Below are positions 36,050-44,598 of a stretch of DNA of 64,000 nt, one piece after another (within the stretch, counting starts at the first letter, position 1; the number at the start of each line of letters is the position of its first letter). Location: assembly GCA_049792815.1 (NCBI GenBank), contig JBARBG010000088.1:1-64000 (forward strand), written 5' to 3'. The stretch comes from DAIDKA01 sp049792815 (GTDB taxonomy: Bacteria; Pseudomonadota; Gammaproteobacteria; Steroidobacterales; Steroidobacteraceae). The notes beneath the pieces are model-generated. The model was given only the letters and a program-made list of their open reading frames with translations. It searched no databases and was not told the origin of the DNA. The position numbers and the translations under genes are program-made.

Positions 36050-38341
36050 TCAGGTCTTCAGCAGCGCCGGGTCAATGGGCAGATGACGGATGCGCTTGCC
36101 GGTTGCCGCAAAAATGGCATTGCACAGCGCCGGGACCACCGGGGGCAGCGCGGGTTCACCCAGTCCGGTCGGCGGGAACGGCGTCGGCTTGAAGTAGACC
36201 TCGACCTGCGGCGCCTGGTACATGCGCAGCAGGGGATATTCCGGGAACGTCTGGACGACCCGACCCCGATCGATGGTGATCTGTTGCGCCAGCGCCTGGC
36301 TGATGCCATCAATCGCCGCACCTTCACATTGATTGAGCGCGCCCGTGGGATTGATGATGGTGCTGCCCACATCACCCACGATCCACACCTTGTCAGCCTT
36401 CACCGTGCCGTCGGTGGGCGCCACGGTGACCTGCACGACTTCGGCAAAATACCCGAGGTGGCTGAAGTAAAACGCCACGCCCATGCCGGTGCCCGCCGGT
36501 AACTGGCGCTTCCCCCAGCCGGATTTCTCGCGGACCATCTCCAGCACGCCTTGCGCGCGTTTGCCCATGAACGGGGGCCCGAAGTTGCCAAAGCCACCAC
36601 CACGCGGCGGGCCCTTGGACGGCGGCGCCGGCGGCGGCGGCGCCGCGCGCTCCTCGGCGTAAAGATCGATCAGTTGCTGCAGGGGATCCTTGCCGGCGGC
36701 ATGGGCCACCTCATCCAGGAAGGACTGGAACACGAACGCATGGACGTTGCTGCCCGGCGCGCGCATCGGACCGGTGGGCACACCCAGCTGCATGGTCGAG
36801 GTGCCCAATTCCAGGTTCTTGACGTACTTGGCCGGGAATTCCGTGGCACCCAGGTCGGCGCTGTTGGAGGCCCTGGGTCCGTTGGCATAACCGATGTAGT
36901 GATCCGTGAAGGCGATCAGCTGTCCCTGCGCATCAAGCCCGGCCTTGAAGTAATGAAAGCCACCGGGACGATAGAACTCGTGCTGCAGGTCCATGTTCCG
37001 ATTCGACAGCACCTGCACCGGCTCGCCCTGGAGCTTGGAAATCATGGCTGCCTCGACCATGAATTCACTCGACAAACGCCGGCCAAAACCACCGCCGCTG
37101 CGCGTAATGTGCACCGTCACCGCGTCCTCGGGAATTCCCAAGGTCTTGGCGATCATGGTCTTGCCGGCGCCCGGATTCTGCGTCGGCGACCATATTTCAA
37201 GCTTGCCGTCGGCGAAGGATGCGGTGGAGTTCATCGGCTCCAGCGGCGAGTGCGCCACGAACGGATAGGAGTACGCGGCCTCCACCACTTTGGCGGCCCC
37301 GGCCAACGCCGCCTTGGCGTCGCCGTCGCTGCGCAGCACCTTGTGCGGGGTCTGCGTGGACAGTTCCTGAGCCTTCGCGGCAAAAGTCGCCGAACTCTGT
37401 TGGGCCACGGGACCCTCGTCCCAGACCACCTTCAGGGTGTCCAGGGCCTTGTTGGCCTGCCACCAGCTGCTGGCGACAATGGCGACGCCACTCATCTGGC
37501 CCATGGCCATGCCATCGGGCAGGCCGGTCGGGCCCTCGGGGTTGATGACGAATACATTGAGGACGCCGGGCCGCGCCTTGACCTCATCGACATTGGCGCT
37601 GACCACCTTGCCGCCGAATACCGGGCATTTCTGGAACACGGCATAGCGCATCCCCGGGACACTGACGTCAATGCCGTACAGCGGCTGGCCGGTGACGATC
37701 TTCGGACTGTCGACGCCACCGATGGAGCGCCCCACGATCGAGTAGCTGGTCGAAGTCTTGAGCACCAGGGTCTTCAGGTCCGGCGGTATCACCTTGGCCG
37801 CCTTGGCCGCCAGCTGTCCGTAGGTCAGCGACCGGCCGTCCTTGGCGACAACCTTTCCTGCCGAGGTGGTGATGTCTGATTCGGGCACGCGCCAGGTCAG
37901 CGCCGCCGCGGTGATCAGCATGGCGCGGGCGGCCGCACCGGCGCGCCGCAGTGGCTCCCAGTTCATGGGTGTGGCGAAGCTGCCCCCGGCGAACTGTGCG
38001 CCATACAACTTCGGATCCAAGGGCGCCTGGACCACATGCACGGTGTTCCAGTCGGCGTCCATTTCCTCCGCGATGATCATGGGCAGCGCCGTCTTGATGC
38101 CCTGACCGATCTCCGGAACCTTCGACATGATGGTGATGGTGTTGTCGGGAGCAATCGTCACGTAGGCATTGATGGCCGTGTCGTGCTCCGGATGCTCCAC
38201 CGCGTTGGCAGCGCGCGCCGTCAACGCCGCGTCGGCGCGATCCGGAAAGCTCAGGGCCAGCAGCATGCCGCCGCCGGCGGCCGCGCTGACCGTCAGGAAC
38301 GAACGGCGGGAAACGGCATCAACTGCGACTGTGGTTGACAT
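36050..38341 (-). CDS. Xanthine-dehydrogenase-family molybdopterin subunit (IorB-like), Tat-exported
   Basis: A 763-residue molybdenum hydroxylase large subunit. The N-terminus carries a twin-arginine signal (SRRSFLTVSAAAGG), so the enzyme works in the periplasm. Cofactor-binding blocks include GQGIKTALPMIIAEEMDADW, GGFGRRLSSEF, GPMRAPGSNVHAF and the C-terminal GLGEPALPPVVPALCNAI holding the catalytic Glu. The family (isoquinoline 1-oxidoreductase beta type) oxidises N-heterocycles or aldehydes and passes electrons to a 2Fe-2S subunit and a cytochrome. A Gly/Pro-rich insert (PPPPAPPSKGPPRGGG) is unusual. ATG 38341 begins 2 bases after iorA-like stop. The substrate is not determinable here. 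Confidence 0.9.
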   Translation of the reverse strand: MSTTVAVDAVSRRSFLTVSAAAGGGMLLALSFPDRADAALTARAANAVEHPEHDTAINAYVTIAPDNTITIMSKVPEIGQGIKTALPMIIAEEMDADWNTVHVVQAPLDPKLYGAQFAGGSFATPMNWEPLRRAGAAARAMLITAAALTWRVPESDITTSAGKVVAKDGRSLTYGQLAAKAAKVIPPDLKTLVLKTSTSYSIVGRSIGGVDSPKIVTGQPLYGIDVSVPGMRYAVFQKCPVFGGKVVSANVDEVKARPGVLNVFVINPEGPTGLPDGMAMGQMSGVAIVASSWWQANKALDTLKVVWDEGPVAQQSSATFAAKAQELSTQTPHKVLRSDGDAKAALAGAAKVVEAAYSYPFVAHSPLEPMNSTASFADGKLEIWSPTQNPGAGKTMIAKTLGIPEDAVTVHITRSGGGFGRRLSSEFMVEAAMISKLQGEPVQVLSNRNMDLQHEFYRPGGFHYFKAGLDAQGQLIAFTDHYIGYANGPRASNSADLGATEFPAKYVKNLELGTSTMQLGVPTGPMRAPGSNVHAFVFQSFLDEVAHAAGKDPLQQLIDLYAEERAAPPPPAPPSKGPPRGGGFGNFGPPFMGKRAQGVLEMVREKSGWGKRQLPAGTGMGVAFYFSHLGYFAEVVQVTVAPTDGTVKADKVWIVGDVGSTIINPTGALNQCEGAAIDGISQALAQQITIDRGRVVQTFPEYPLLRMYQAPQVEVYFKPTPFPPTGLGEPALPPVVPALCNAIFAATGKRIRHLPIDPALLKT

Positions 38342-38343
38342 GA

Positions 38344-38823
38344 TCAGACCTCCCGCGAATCGGTGGTGGGCAGACCCGCGGCGTCCTTGATGGCCGCGCG
38401 GATGCGCTTGTAGGTGCCACAGCGACACAGATTGCCGGTCATCGCATCGTCGATGTCCTGGTCGGTGGGCTTGTGATTGGCGTTCAGAAGCGCCGTGGCC
38501 GACATGATCTGGCCGGCCTGGCAGTAACCGCACTGAATGACGTCAACCTTCAGCCATGCATCCTGGACGCGCTTGCCCGTCTCGGTCGCACCCACGCCTT
38601 CAATCGTGGTCACCTGCGCCGCGCCGACCGCGCTGATCGGTGTGATGCACGAGCGCGTTGCGGTGCCATTGATGTGCACCGTGCAGCAACCACACAGGCC
38701 CATGCCGCAACCGAACTTGGCGCCCTTCAGATCCAGTGTGTCCCGCAGCACCCACAGCAGTGGCGTGTCGCCCGCGACATCGACCGTGTGCTCTGTGCCG
38801 TTCACTTTAATTGTGTAGCTCAT
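38344..38823 (-). CDS. (2Fe-2S)-binding subunit of the molybdenum hydroxylase (IorA-like)
   Basis: The 159-residue protein carries two 2Fe-2S clusters. The plant-type one uses FGCGMGLCGCCTVHINGT with a fourth Cys in RSC, and the C-terminal one uses IQCGYCQAGQI and GNLCRCGTY. It has no Tat signal of its own, so it probably hitch-hikes through Tat with the large subunit. The start is ATG 38823, preceded by an AGGA-type ribosome binding site. No separate cytochrome or XdhC-type maturation gene is adjacent. Confidence 0.92.
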   Translation of the reverse strand: MSYTIKVNGTEHTVDVAGDTPLLWVLRDTLDLKGAKFGCGMGLCGCCTVHINGTATRSCITPISAVGAAQVTTIEGVGATETGKRVQDAWLKVDVIQCGYCQAGQIMSATALLNANHKPTDQDIDDAMTGNLCRCGTYKRIRAAIKDAAGLPTTDSREV

Positions 38824-39149
38824 TGGTGTATCCTGCAGTCGCGCTGTATTTCCACGTGCATAACGCACTCCCGTTTGCGGCGGGTGAACCAACGCGGATC
38901 GTAACAGACCTGCCCCTCGCAGGAACGCGTTGCATGGTCAAAGCCGGCGTGCCCGCGCAACTTCAACAATCCTGTCCTTAAGCGTTCTTCCGCAGGCAGC
39001 GCACTCACTTCACGCGCCGCGCCTTGCGCTCGCGCGCCGCGTTTGCAGCGCCGCGCCCGAGCCACCATGCAGGGTGCTTCCGGCGATTTTGCCGCGTTGC
39101 ATCGACGCATCAATTGGATCCGGGACGCTGCCGCCGCGCCCGGAAATGC

Positions 39150-39164
39150 GCACCATAATGGTGC
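39150..39164 (+). promoter_or_regulatory. NtrC-like binding site
   Basis: GCACCATAATGGTGC is a perfect inverted repeat (7-1-7) and matches the NtrC consensus GCACC-N5-GGTGC. Its centre lies about 110 bases upstream of the sigma-54 -24/-12 element, a usual distance for an enhancer site. Confidence 0.8.
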
Positions 39165-39258
39165 CCAGGGTGGGTGGGGCTGTTTCATTTCGGTGCGTTC
39201 CGGGCCCACATCGCCGGTGGATGAGGCGTAACTGGCTGTTATCAAATGTGAAGGCTAA

Positions 39259-39275
39259 TTGGCATACGGATTGCA
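39259..39275 (+). promoter_or_regulatory. Sigma-54 promoter of the porin gene
   Basis: TTGGCATACGGATTGCA has the invariant GG (39261-39262) and GC (39273-39274) separated by exactly 10 bases, matching the RpoN consensus TGGCAC-N5-TTGC. Transcription should start near 39286, about 43 bases before the first ATG of the porin gene. Confidence 0.82.
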
Positions 39276-39328
39276 GCCGTCGCGCATCGCACCGAAATTT
39301 GTGAACCAGTTCTGCTTCCGTTTCATTT

Positions 39329-40483
39329 ATGAGGACCATGACCATCATGCGAAATACGACTCGCGCTATCACGGCCGCCATCATCGTTGCGATTGCGCCA
39401 CAAGTGCTGCTGGCTGCTGATGCGCCCGCAGCTGCCGCGCCCGCGGCGCCTGCGGTGCCCGGTCTGTCCGACCTGCTGACGAGCTGGGGACTGACCACGA
39501 GCGGCGACATCGCTGCCTCCTACTACCATTCCAACGGCTACCCCGGCTCGAGCTGGCGTGGTTTCGATCAGGACCACGACACATTTCAATTGGATGAAGC
39601 CGGCCTGCAGCTCGGCTACCAGCCGAAGACGGGCGTTGGCGGCTTCGTCGATGTGATCGCGGGCACCGACGCCCAGATCCTCAGCGAAAACGAGGGTGGC
39701 AGCGGCAACGCCATCGACGTTCGCCAGGCCTACCTGCAATACGCCACCGGCCCGCTGACGGTCATCGCGGGCAAGTATGTGACCCTCGCCGGCGCCGAGG
39801 TCATCAATCCGACCGGCAACACCAACTTCTCCCGCTCGCTGCTGTTCTGGGAACTCGAGCCGCTGGACCACACCGGCATCCGCGCGACTTATGCGGTCAC
39901 CGACAGCGTCAGCCTCATTGTCGGTGTCAACAATGGCTGGAACGTCACCGACCTGAGTACCTCAGGCTCGAAGACCGGCGAATTCAGCGCCACGTGGGCA
40001 CCGAACAAAATGATGTCGTTCGCGCTCACCGGCTACCTCGGCAAGATTGCTGATGGTGTCGATCTGTCCCTGATCGACTTCGTCGGCACTTATAACGTGA
40101 CCTCCGCGCTGACGCTGGTTCTGAACGCCGACGCCTACCAGCTGTCCGGGATGAACTCCAGCCACACTCACATCAACGGCTTCGCGGCCTACACCAACTA
40201 CCAGATCAGCGACCCGCTGCGCGTGTCGCTGCGCACGGAGTACGTGAATTATCTGGGTGCGGGCCATGCCATCGAAGGGACACTCACCGTCGGCTACACG
40301 CTGGTGAAGAACTTCGAGATCCGCGGCGAGCTGCGCTACGACAAGCTGTCCGATGGGGCCTTTGCTGACGGCTTCGCGTACCTGCGGTCGCTGGGCAGTG
40401 ACTCGAGTTCAAATCCAACAACCTATGCGGCTAACAACACCGAGTTCGCACTGCAGGGCGTGTACAAGTTCAGTCTGCCCTAA
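39329..40483 (+). CDS. Outer-membrane beta-barrel porin (OmpL-like / BBP2 type)
   Basis: The 384-residue protein has a signal peptide (AIIVAIAPQVLLAADA), a short Ala/Pro linker, then alternating amphipathic strands with many Tyr, Thr and Asn. Blocks typical of the OmpL-like porin family include GLQLGYQPKTGVGGFVDVIA, QAYLQYATGPLTVIAGKY and RSLLFWELEPLDHTGIRATY. Members of this family are often found with ammonium transporter and PII genes in nitrogen-controlled clusters. The sigma-54/NtrC signals upstream support induction on nitrogen limitation and uptake of a nitrogen source. The start may be 39329, 39338 or 39347; GAGGACC lies between them. Two terminators follow. Confidence 0.85.
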   Translation: MRTMTIMRNTTRAITAAIIVAIAPQVLLAADAPAAAAPAAPAVPGLSDLLTSWGLTTSGDIAASYYHSNGYPGSSWRGFDQDHDTFQLDEAGLQLGYQPKTGVGGFVDVIAGTDAQILSENEGGSGNAIDVRQAYLQYATGPLTVIAGKYVTLAGAEVINPTGNTNFSRSLLFWELEPLDHTGIRATYAVTDSVSLIVGVNNGWNVTDLSTSGSKTGEFSATWAPNKMMSFALTGYLGKIADGVDLSLIDFVGTYNVTSALTLVLNADAYQLSGMNSSHTHINGFAAYTNYQISDPLRVSLRTEYVNYLGAGHAIEGTLTVGYTLVKNFEIRGELRYDKLSDGAFADGFAYLRSLGSDSSSNPTTYAANNTEFALQGVYKFSLP

Positions 40484-40493
40484 CCCACGATGG

Positions 40494-40522
40494 CTGACGC
40501 GAGCCTTACCGGCTCGCGTCAG
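40494..40522 (+). terminator. Terminator hairpin after the porin gene
   Basis: CTGACGCGAGCC (40494-40505) and GGCTCGCGTCAG (40511-40522) form a perfect 12-bp stem with a 5-base loop, 10 bases past the stop. A modest T-rich tail (TATTGCGGTTTTG) follows. Confidence 0.8.
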
Positions 40523-40537
40523 TATTGCGGTTTTGTC

Positions 40538-40563
40538 GGGGAGGGCCGGCCCTCCCCGTTTTT
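40538..40563 (+). terminator. Second intrinsic terminator
   Basis: GGGGAGGGCC (40538-40547) and GGCCCTCCCC (40548-40557) form a perfect inverted repeat followed by GTTTTT. Placed directly after the first hairpin, it gives a tandem terminator isolating the porin unit. Confidence 0.88.
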
Positions 40564-40621
40564 ATGTTGCCTCTCGTTCGGGCGTGGGAACCTGCGTATG
40601 ATCCGCGGGGTCTGAACCTGA

Positions 40622-40969
40622 ATGGACCGGCCCCTGCACCCGACCCGCAAATTCCGTACGCGACTGTGGCTGCTGCTGCCACTGCTGCTGGCCCTGGCAC
40701 AGCAGGGCGCCTGGCTGCACGAGCTCAGTCACGCCGCCTATGCCGCGGCACCCCACCAGGTCCGCGTACAGCAGGCCGAAAACACCCTCGAAAACGGCGT
40801 CTGCCCCAGCTGCCAGTCATTTGGCCAATTGGGCAGCGCGCTCGCCAGTTCGCTGACCGCGCCGCCCGCGGCGCTGACCCAACTGCGTCCCTGCTCTGAG
40901 CCGCAGTACTCGCAACCGCGCGCGCAGCTGCCCGCGCCCCGCAATCGCGGACCCCCAAGCCTGATCTGA
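40622..40969 (+). CDS. Small exported Cys-containing protein upstream of a TonB receptor
   Basis: A 115-residue product with a basic N-terminus (RKFRTRLWLL) and a hydrophobic signal segment, then a His-containing stretch (WLHELSHAAYAA), a C-P-S-C pair (GVCPSCQSFGQL), one further Cys (LRPCSEP), and a Pro-rich C-terminus. Small proteins of this design often sit next to TonB-dependent receptors and some are thought to bind metals or accompany copper/iron uptake, but I cannot name a family. It is about 70 bases upstream of the receptor gene and on the same strand. Confidence 0.6.
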   Translation: MDRPLHPTRKFRTRLWLLLPLLLALAQQGAWLHELSHAAYAAAPHQVRVQQAENTLENGVCPSCQSFGQLGSALASSLTAPPAALTQLRPCSEPQYSQPRAQLPAPRNRGPPSLI

Positions 40970-41040
40970 ACAGTCTCGGGCTCGCCTGTGCATCCGGATC
41001 GTTCCGGAGCACGGGTCGTACGATCCTTTCCAGTTTGCGG

Positions 41041-43197
41041 ATGTCAATCATGTCAATTTACCGATGCAGCGTAACGCTGTCCGTGCCCCTGGCCTTCGCC
41101 CTCGCGGGCGGAATTCCGGCCGCCGTGGCGCAGGTCGCCGACTCCTCCAGCAACCCCATGCAGACCGTCGTCATCACGGCCCAGCATCTCAATGAAGAAC
41201 GCTCTCATATACAGACCCAGGTAGGCGCCTCCACCTACACCATCGATTCGGCGGCCATCGACGCGGCCCCGGGCGGCGACAATGTCCTGATGAACCAGGT
41301 GATGCTGCAGGTTCCGGATGCCGCGCAGGACTCCTTTGGTCAGCTGCATATACGCGGTGACCACAATGGCCTGCAGTTCCGCCTCAACGGCATCATCCTG
41401 CCCGACGGCATCAGTGTCTTCGGCCAGACCCTGCCGCCGCGGCTGATCGAGTCCATGCAGATGGTCATGGGGAGTCTCCCGGCCCAGTACGGGCTGCGCA
41501 GCGCCGGCATCATCGATCTCACCACCAAGAGTGGCTCCCTGGATTCGGGCGGCAGTGTCACGCTGTACGGCGGCAGTCACGGGGAGCTTGAACCCAGCAT
41601 CGACTACGGCGGCTCAAGCGGCCCCTACACCTATTTCGTCACCGGCGACTTCCTGCGCAATGATCTGGGCATCGAGTCCCCCGATGGCAGCAGCGATCCG
41701 CTTCATGATCACACCAAGCAGCATCACGGCTTTGCCTATGCCGAAGACTTGCTGGATGCGGAGGACCGCATCAGCGCCATCATCGGCGTCTCGGATGCCG
41801 ATTTTCAGATTCCCAATCTGCGCGGCGAACAACCGCCGCTGGGGCTCACGGTCAATGGCCAGAGCACCTACCCCAGCCAGTTCCTCAATGAAAACCAGCG
41901 TGAGGTCACGCAGTTCGGCATCCTGAGCCTGCAGCACTCCAGCGGACCGCTCACCCTGCAGACTTCATTCGTCGCGCGCAATTCCACCCTGGGATTCATC
42001 CCCGACCCCCTCGGCGATCTGCTCTACAACGGCATTGCACAGAATGCCTACAAGCAGGATGTGGCCTACGGGCTGCAGACTGATGGCGCCTACAAGCTCG
42101 ATGACACGCATACGCTGCGGGCCGGCGTGTACTTCCAGTACGACCGCCTGCACAGCGATACCGCTTCGGCGGTCCTCGACACCGATCCGCTGACCGGCCT
42201 GCCGCTCAATGACGTGCCGGTCAACATCGTGCAGGACAGCAGCAACGGCCAGAGCATCGAGAGTGCCTACCTGCAGGATGAATGGCACATCCTGTCCGTG
42301 CTCACCATGAATTACGGGCTGCGCTTCGACCACTACAATGCCTTCAGCAGCGGCAGCCAGGCCAGTCCACGCGTGAACTTCGTGTGGCAGCCCTTAAGCG
42401 CAACCACCGTGCACGCGGGCTATTCGAAGTTTTTCTCGCCACCGCCGTTCGAACTGGTGGGCAGTGAATCGCTGTCGCAGTTCGCCAATACCACCGCGGC
42501 GCCGGGCGTGCTGCGGGATGATCCGGTCAAGGCCGAGCGCTCCAATTACTACGACTTCGGCGTCGAACAGGACATCTCAAAGGCACTGACCGTGGGCGTG
42601 GACAGCTACTTCAAGCAGGCGACGGACCTGGTCGATGAAGGGCAGTTCGGCGCGCCCATCATCCTCACGCCATTCAACTACGCCCACGGCCAGGTTTACG
42701 GGGAGGAATTTACGGCCTCCTACCACCAACGCGGCCTTTCGGCGTACGCCAACCTCGCCTCACAACGCGCCATCGGCAAGGACATCGTGTCCAGCCAGTT
42801 CAATTTCAGTGCGGACGACCTGGCCTACATTTCGGATCACTACATCCACCTCGACCATGAGCAGCAGCTCACTGCCTCCGGCGGCGTGTCCTATGTCTGG
42901 AACGGCACGCGCGTCAGTGCCGACATGCTGCTGGGGTCAGGGCTGCGATCCACTCTGGTGTTGCCGGATGGCAGCGCCATCCCCAACGGCGATCACCTGC
43001 CCTACTACACGCAGGTGAACCTGGGCGCGGAGCATGACTTCGAGCGGCAGGGAATAAAGGGGCTGACGGCGCGCATCGATGTCATCAATCTGCTCGACAA
43101 GATTTATCAGATTCGCAATGGCACCGGCGTCGGTGTCGGTGCTCCGCAGTTCGGTCCGCGCCGCGGGTTGTTCCTGGGGGTGACCGAGTCGTTCTGA
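41041..43197 (+). CDS. TonB-dependent outer-membrane receptor
   Basis: A 718-residue receptor with a signal peptide (VPLAFALAGGIPAAVAQ), a TonB-box-like TVVITA near residue 42, a plug domain (FGQLHIRGDHNGLQFRLNGI, GLRSAGIIDLTTKSG) and a 22-strand barrel ending in the terminal Phe motif (LFLGVTESF). It imports a scarce ligand using TonB energy. The ligand is not identifiable from sequence; the preceding Cys/His protein might suggest a metal complex. ATG 41041 or 41050 starts the signal peptide. It converges with hutF 10 bases later. Confidence 0.92.
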   Translation: MSIMSIYRCSVTLSVPLAFALAGGIPAAVAQVADSSSNPMQTVVITAQHLNEERSHIQTQVGASTYTIDSAAIDAAPGGDNVLMNQVMLQVPDAAQDSFGQLHIRGDHNGLQFRLNGIILPDGISVFGQTLPPRLIESMQMVMGSLPAQYGLRSAGIIDLTTKSGSLDSGGSVTLYGGSHGELEPSIDYGGSSGPYTYFVTGDFLRNDLGIESPDGSSDPLHDHTKQHHGFAYAEDLLDAEDRISAIIGVSDADFQIPNLRGEQPPLGLTVNGQSTYPSQFLNENQREVTQFGILSLQHSSGPLTLQTSFVARNSTLGFIPDPLGDLLYNGIAQNAYKQDVAYGLQTDGAYKLDDTHTLRAGVYFQYDRLHSDTASAVLDTDPLTGLPLNDVPVNIVQDSSNGQSIESAYLQDEWHILSVLTMNYGLRFDHYNAFSSGSQASPRVNFVWQPLSATTVHAGYSKFFSPPPFELVGSESLSQFANTTAAPGVLRDDPVKAERSNYYDFGVEQDISKALTVGVDSYFKQATDLVDEGQFGAPIILTPFNYAHGQVYGEEFTASYHQRGLSAYANLASQRAIGKDIVSSQFNFSADDLAYISDHYIHLDHEQQLTASGGVSYVWNGTRVSADMLLGSGLRSTLVLPDGSAIPNGDHLPYYTQVNLGAEHDFERQGIKGLTARIDVINLLDKIYQIRNGTGVGVGAPQFGPRRGLFLGVTESF

Positions 43198-43207
43198 TAC
43201 CGCGCCC

Positions 43208-44569
43208 TCAATGCTCCAGCAGTCTTCGCAGGGTCTCGCGATAAACGCGGCTGATGCGCTCATGCTGGACGTGCCGGCCAGCGCTGACCACCCTGCGACC
43301 CGCGCGCCACACACAGTCAATGGCCGACTTGCCGGCGGCGAATATCCAGCTGTCCAGGAGGTCATCCTCGCGGCGACCCACCAGCGAAGGATGATCGACA
43401 TCGAGCGTCACGAAATCCGCAAAGCAACCCGGCGCCAGTGCAGCGTCGGGAAATCCCGTGGCCTGGGCGCCACCCAGTATCGCTGCCGTGAACAGCCCGC
43501 GGCCGGTGGAATGGCCCGGCGCACCGGCGAGCACATTGCGCTGCTGGAGTGCGAGTCGCTGTGAGTACTCCAGGGCACAAAGTTCGGCCGCGGCATCGAT
43601 GCGGATATTGGAGTCGGTGCCCACTGCGAAGCGACCCGCGGCCCCGAGAAAACCGCGGGCCGGGAATATGCCGTCGCCAAGGTTGGCCTCGGTCACCGGA
43701 CACAATCCCACGACGGCTCCCGAGCCGGCGAGCGCCTGCACTTCGGTGGGCGTCAGGTGCGTGGCGTGCACCAGGCACCAGCGTGAATCCACGGCGGCGT
43801 GATCCAGCAGCCATTCCACCGGGCGCCGGCCGCTCCAGGCCAGGCAGTCGTTGACCTCCTTGATCGTTTCGGCCACGTGAATGTGAATCGGTCCATCGAT
43901 CGCCAGTTGCGCGACCAGATCCAGATCCGGGGGTGCCACGGCCCGCAGGCTGTGCGGGGCGACGCCCACGCGTGCACCGGCCAGTGGCCGCACCGCCTCG
44001 TGGCTGGCCGCGACCAGGCGCGAGTAGCGCTCGGTATCGTTGATGAAGCGCCGCTGTGCGCCGCCCGGGGCAGTCCCGCCGAAAGTGCCATGGGAGTAAA
44101 GGACCGGCAGCAGGGTGAGCCCGATACCGGTCTCAGCCGCGGCGGCGGCAATGCGTATCGCAAGCTCGGCGACCTGACCATAGGGTGAGCCATCAGGCTG
44201 ATGGTGCAGGTAGTGGAATTCGGCCACGCGGGTGAAACCGGACTCCAGCATTTCGGCGAACGCCAGGGCCGCAATGGCCTCCACCTCATCCGGCCCGAGG
44301 CGGTCCACAAAGCAATACATGACTTCACGCCAGGTCCAGAAGTCATCGCTTGCCGGGCCGGAACGTTCGGCAAGGCCCGCCATGGCCCGCTGGAAGGCAT
44401 GGCTGTGAACATTGGCGAGCCCCGGAATCGCCACGGCATGACACTCATCACCGGCGGCCGCGCTCACCCCGGTGTGCAGGGCGCTGATACGGCCGTCGTG
44501 CACCGCCAGGCTCACTCCTTGCGCCCAACCGTTCGGCAACAAGGCTGTCCGGAACCAGAACCTGTCCAT
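43208..44569 (-). CDS. hutF: Formimidoylglutamate deiminase
   Basis: HutF converts N-formimino-L-glutamate to N-formyl-L-glutamate plus ammonia in the five-step histidine degradation route. The 453-residue amidohydrolase has zinc ligands NVHSHAFQRAM, HIHVAETIKEV and LVHATHLT, with the catalytic Asp in FAVGTDSNIRID. The motif FTRVAEFHYLHHQPDG is typical. ATG 44569 is used; GTG 44578 would add three residues. It is divergent from hutG, which performs the next step, with 29 bases between. No hutH, hutU or hutI is in this window. Confidence 0.93.
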   Translation of the reverse strand: MDRFWFRTALLPNGWAQGVSLAVHDGRISALHTGVSAAAGDECHAVAIPGLANVHSHAFQRAMAGLAERSGPASDDFWTWREVMYCFVDRLGPDEVEAIAALAFAEMLESGFTRVAEFHYLHHQPDGSPYGQVAELAIRIAAAAAETGIGLTLLPVLYSHGTFGGTAPGGAQRRFINDTERYSRLVAASHEAVRPLAGARVGVAPHSLRAVAPPDLDLVAQLAIDGPIHIHVAETIKEVNDCLAWSGRRPVEWLLDHAAVDSRWCLVHATHLTPTEVQALAGSGAVVGLCPVTEANLGDGIFPARGFLGAAGRFAVGTDSNIRIDAAAELCALEYSQRLALQQRNVLAGAPGHSTGRGLFTAAILGGAQATGFPDAALAPGCFADFVTLDVDHPSLVGRREDDLLDSWIFAAGKSAIDCVWRAGRRVVSAGRHVQHERISRVYRETLRRLLEH

Positions 44570-44598
44570 TGCCCGCACAATATCACTAGTATGGAATC

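Larger units (their letters stand above)
38824..39328. other. Long divergent intergenic region
   Basis: This 505-base stretch separates the IorA-like gene (minus) from a porin gene (plus). No convincing gene lies in it. The porin-proximal half holds an NtrC-like operator and a sigma-54 promoter (separate entries). A weaker repeat, CCACC-ATGCAG-GGTGC (39062-39077), resembles a second NtrC site with one extra spacer base. I see no clear sigma-70 promoter for the molybdoenzyme. Confidence 0.6.

Noticed and set aside
38820..39245. Open frame of about 140 codons in the porin/IorA intergenic region
   Set aside because: It overlaps the NtrC-like site, has skewed composition and no motif or ribosome binding site.
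40970..41040. Fur box before the TonB receptor
   Set aside because: The region is GC-rich, with only a short ATCCGGAT palindrome; no GATAATGATAATCATTATC-like sequence was seen.
44570..44598. HutC operator between hutF and hutG
   Set aside because: Only a 6-base ACTAGT palindrome is present, too short to support an operator call.
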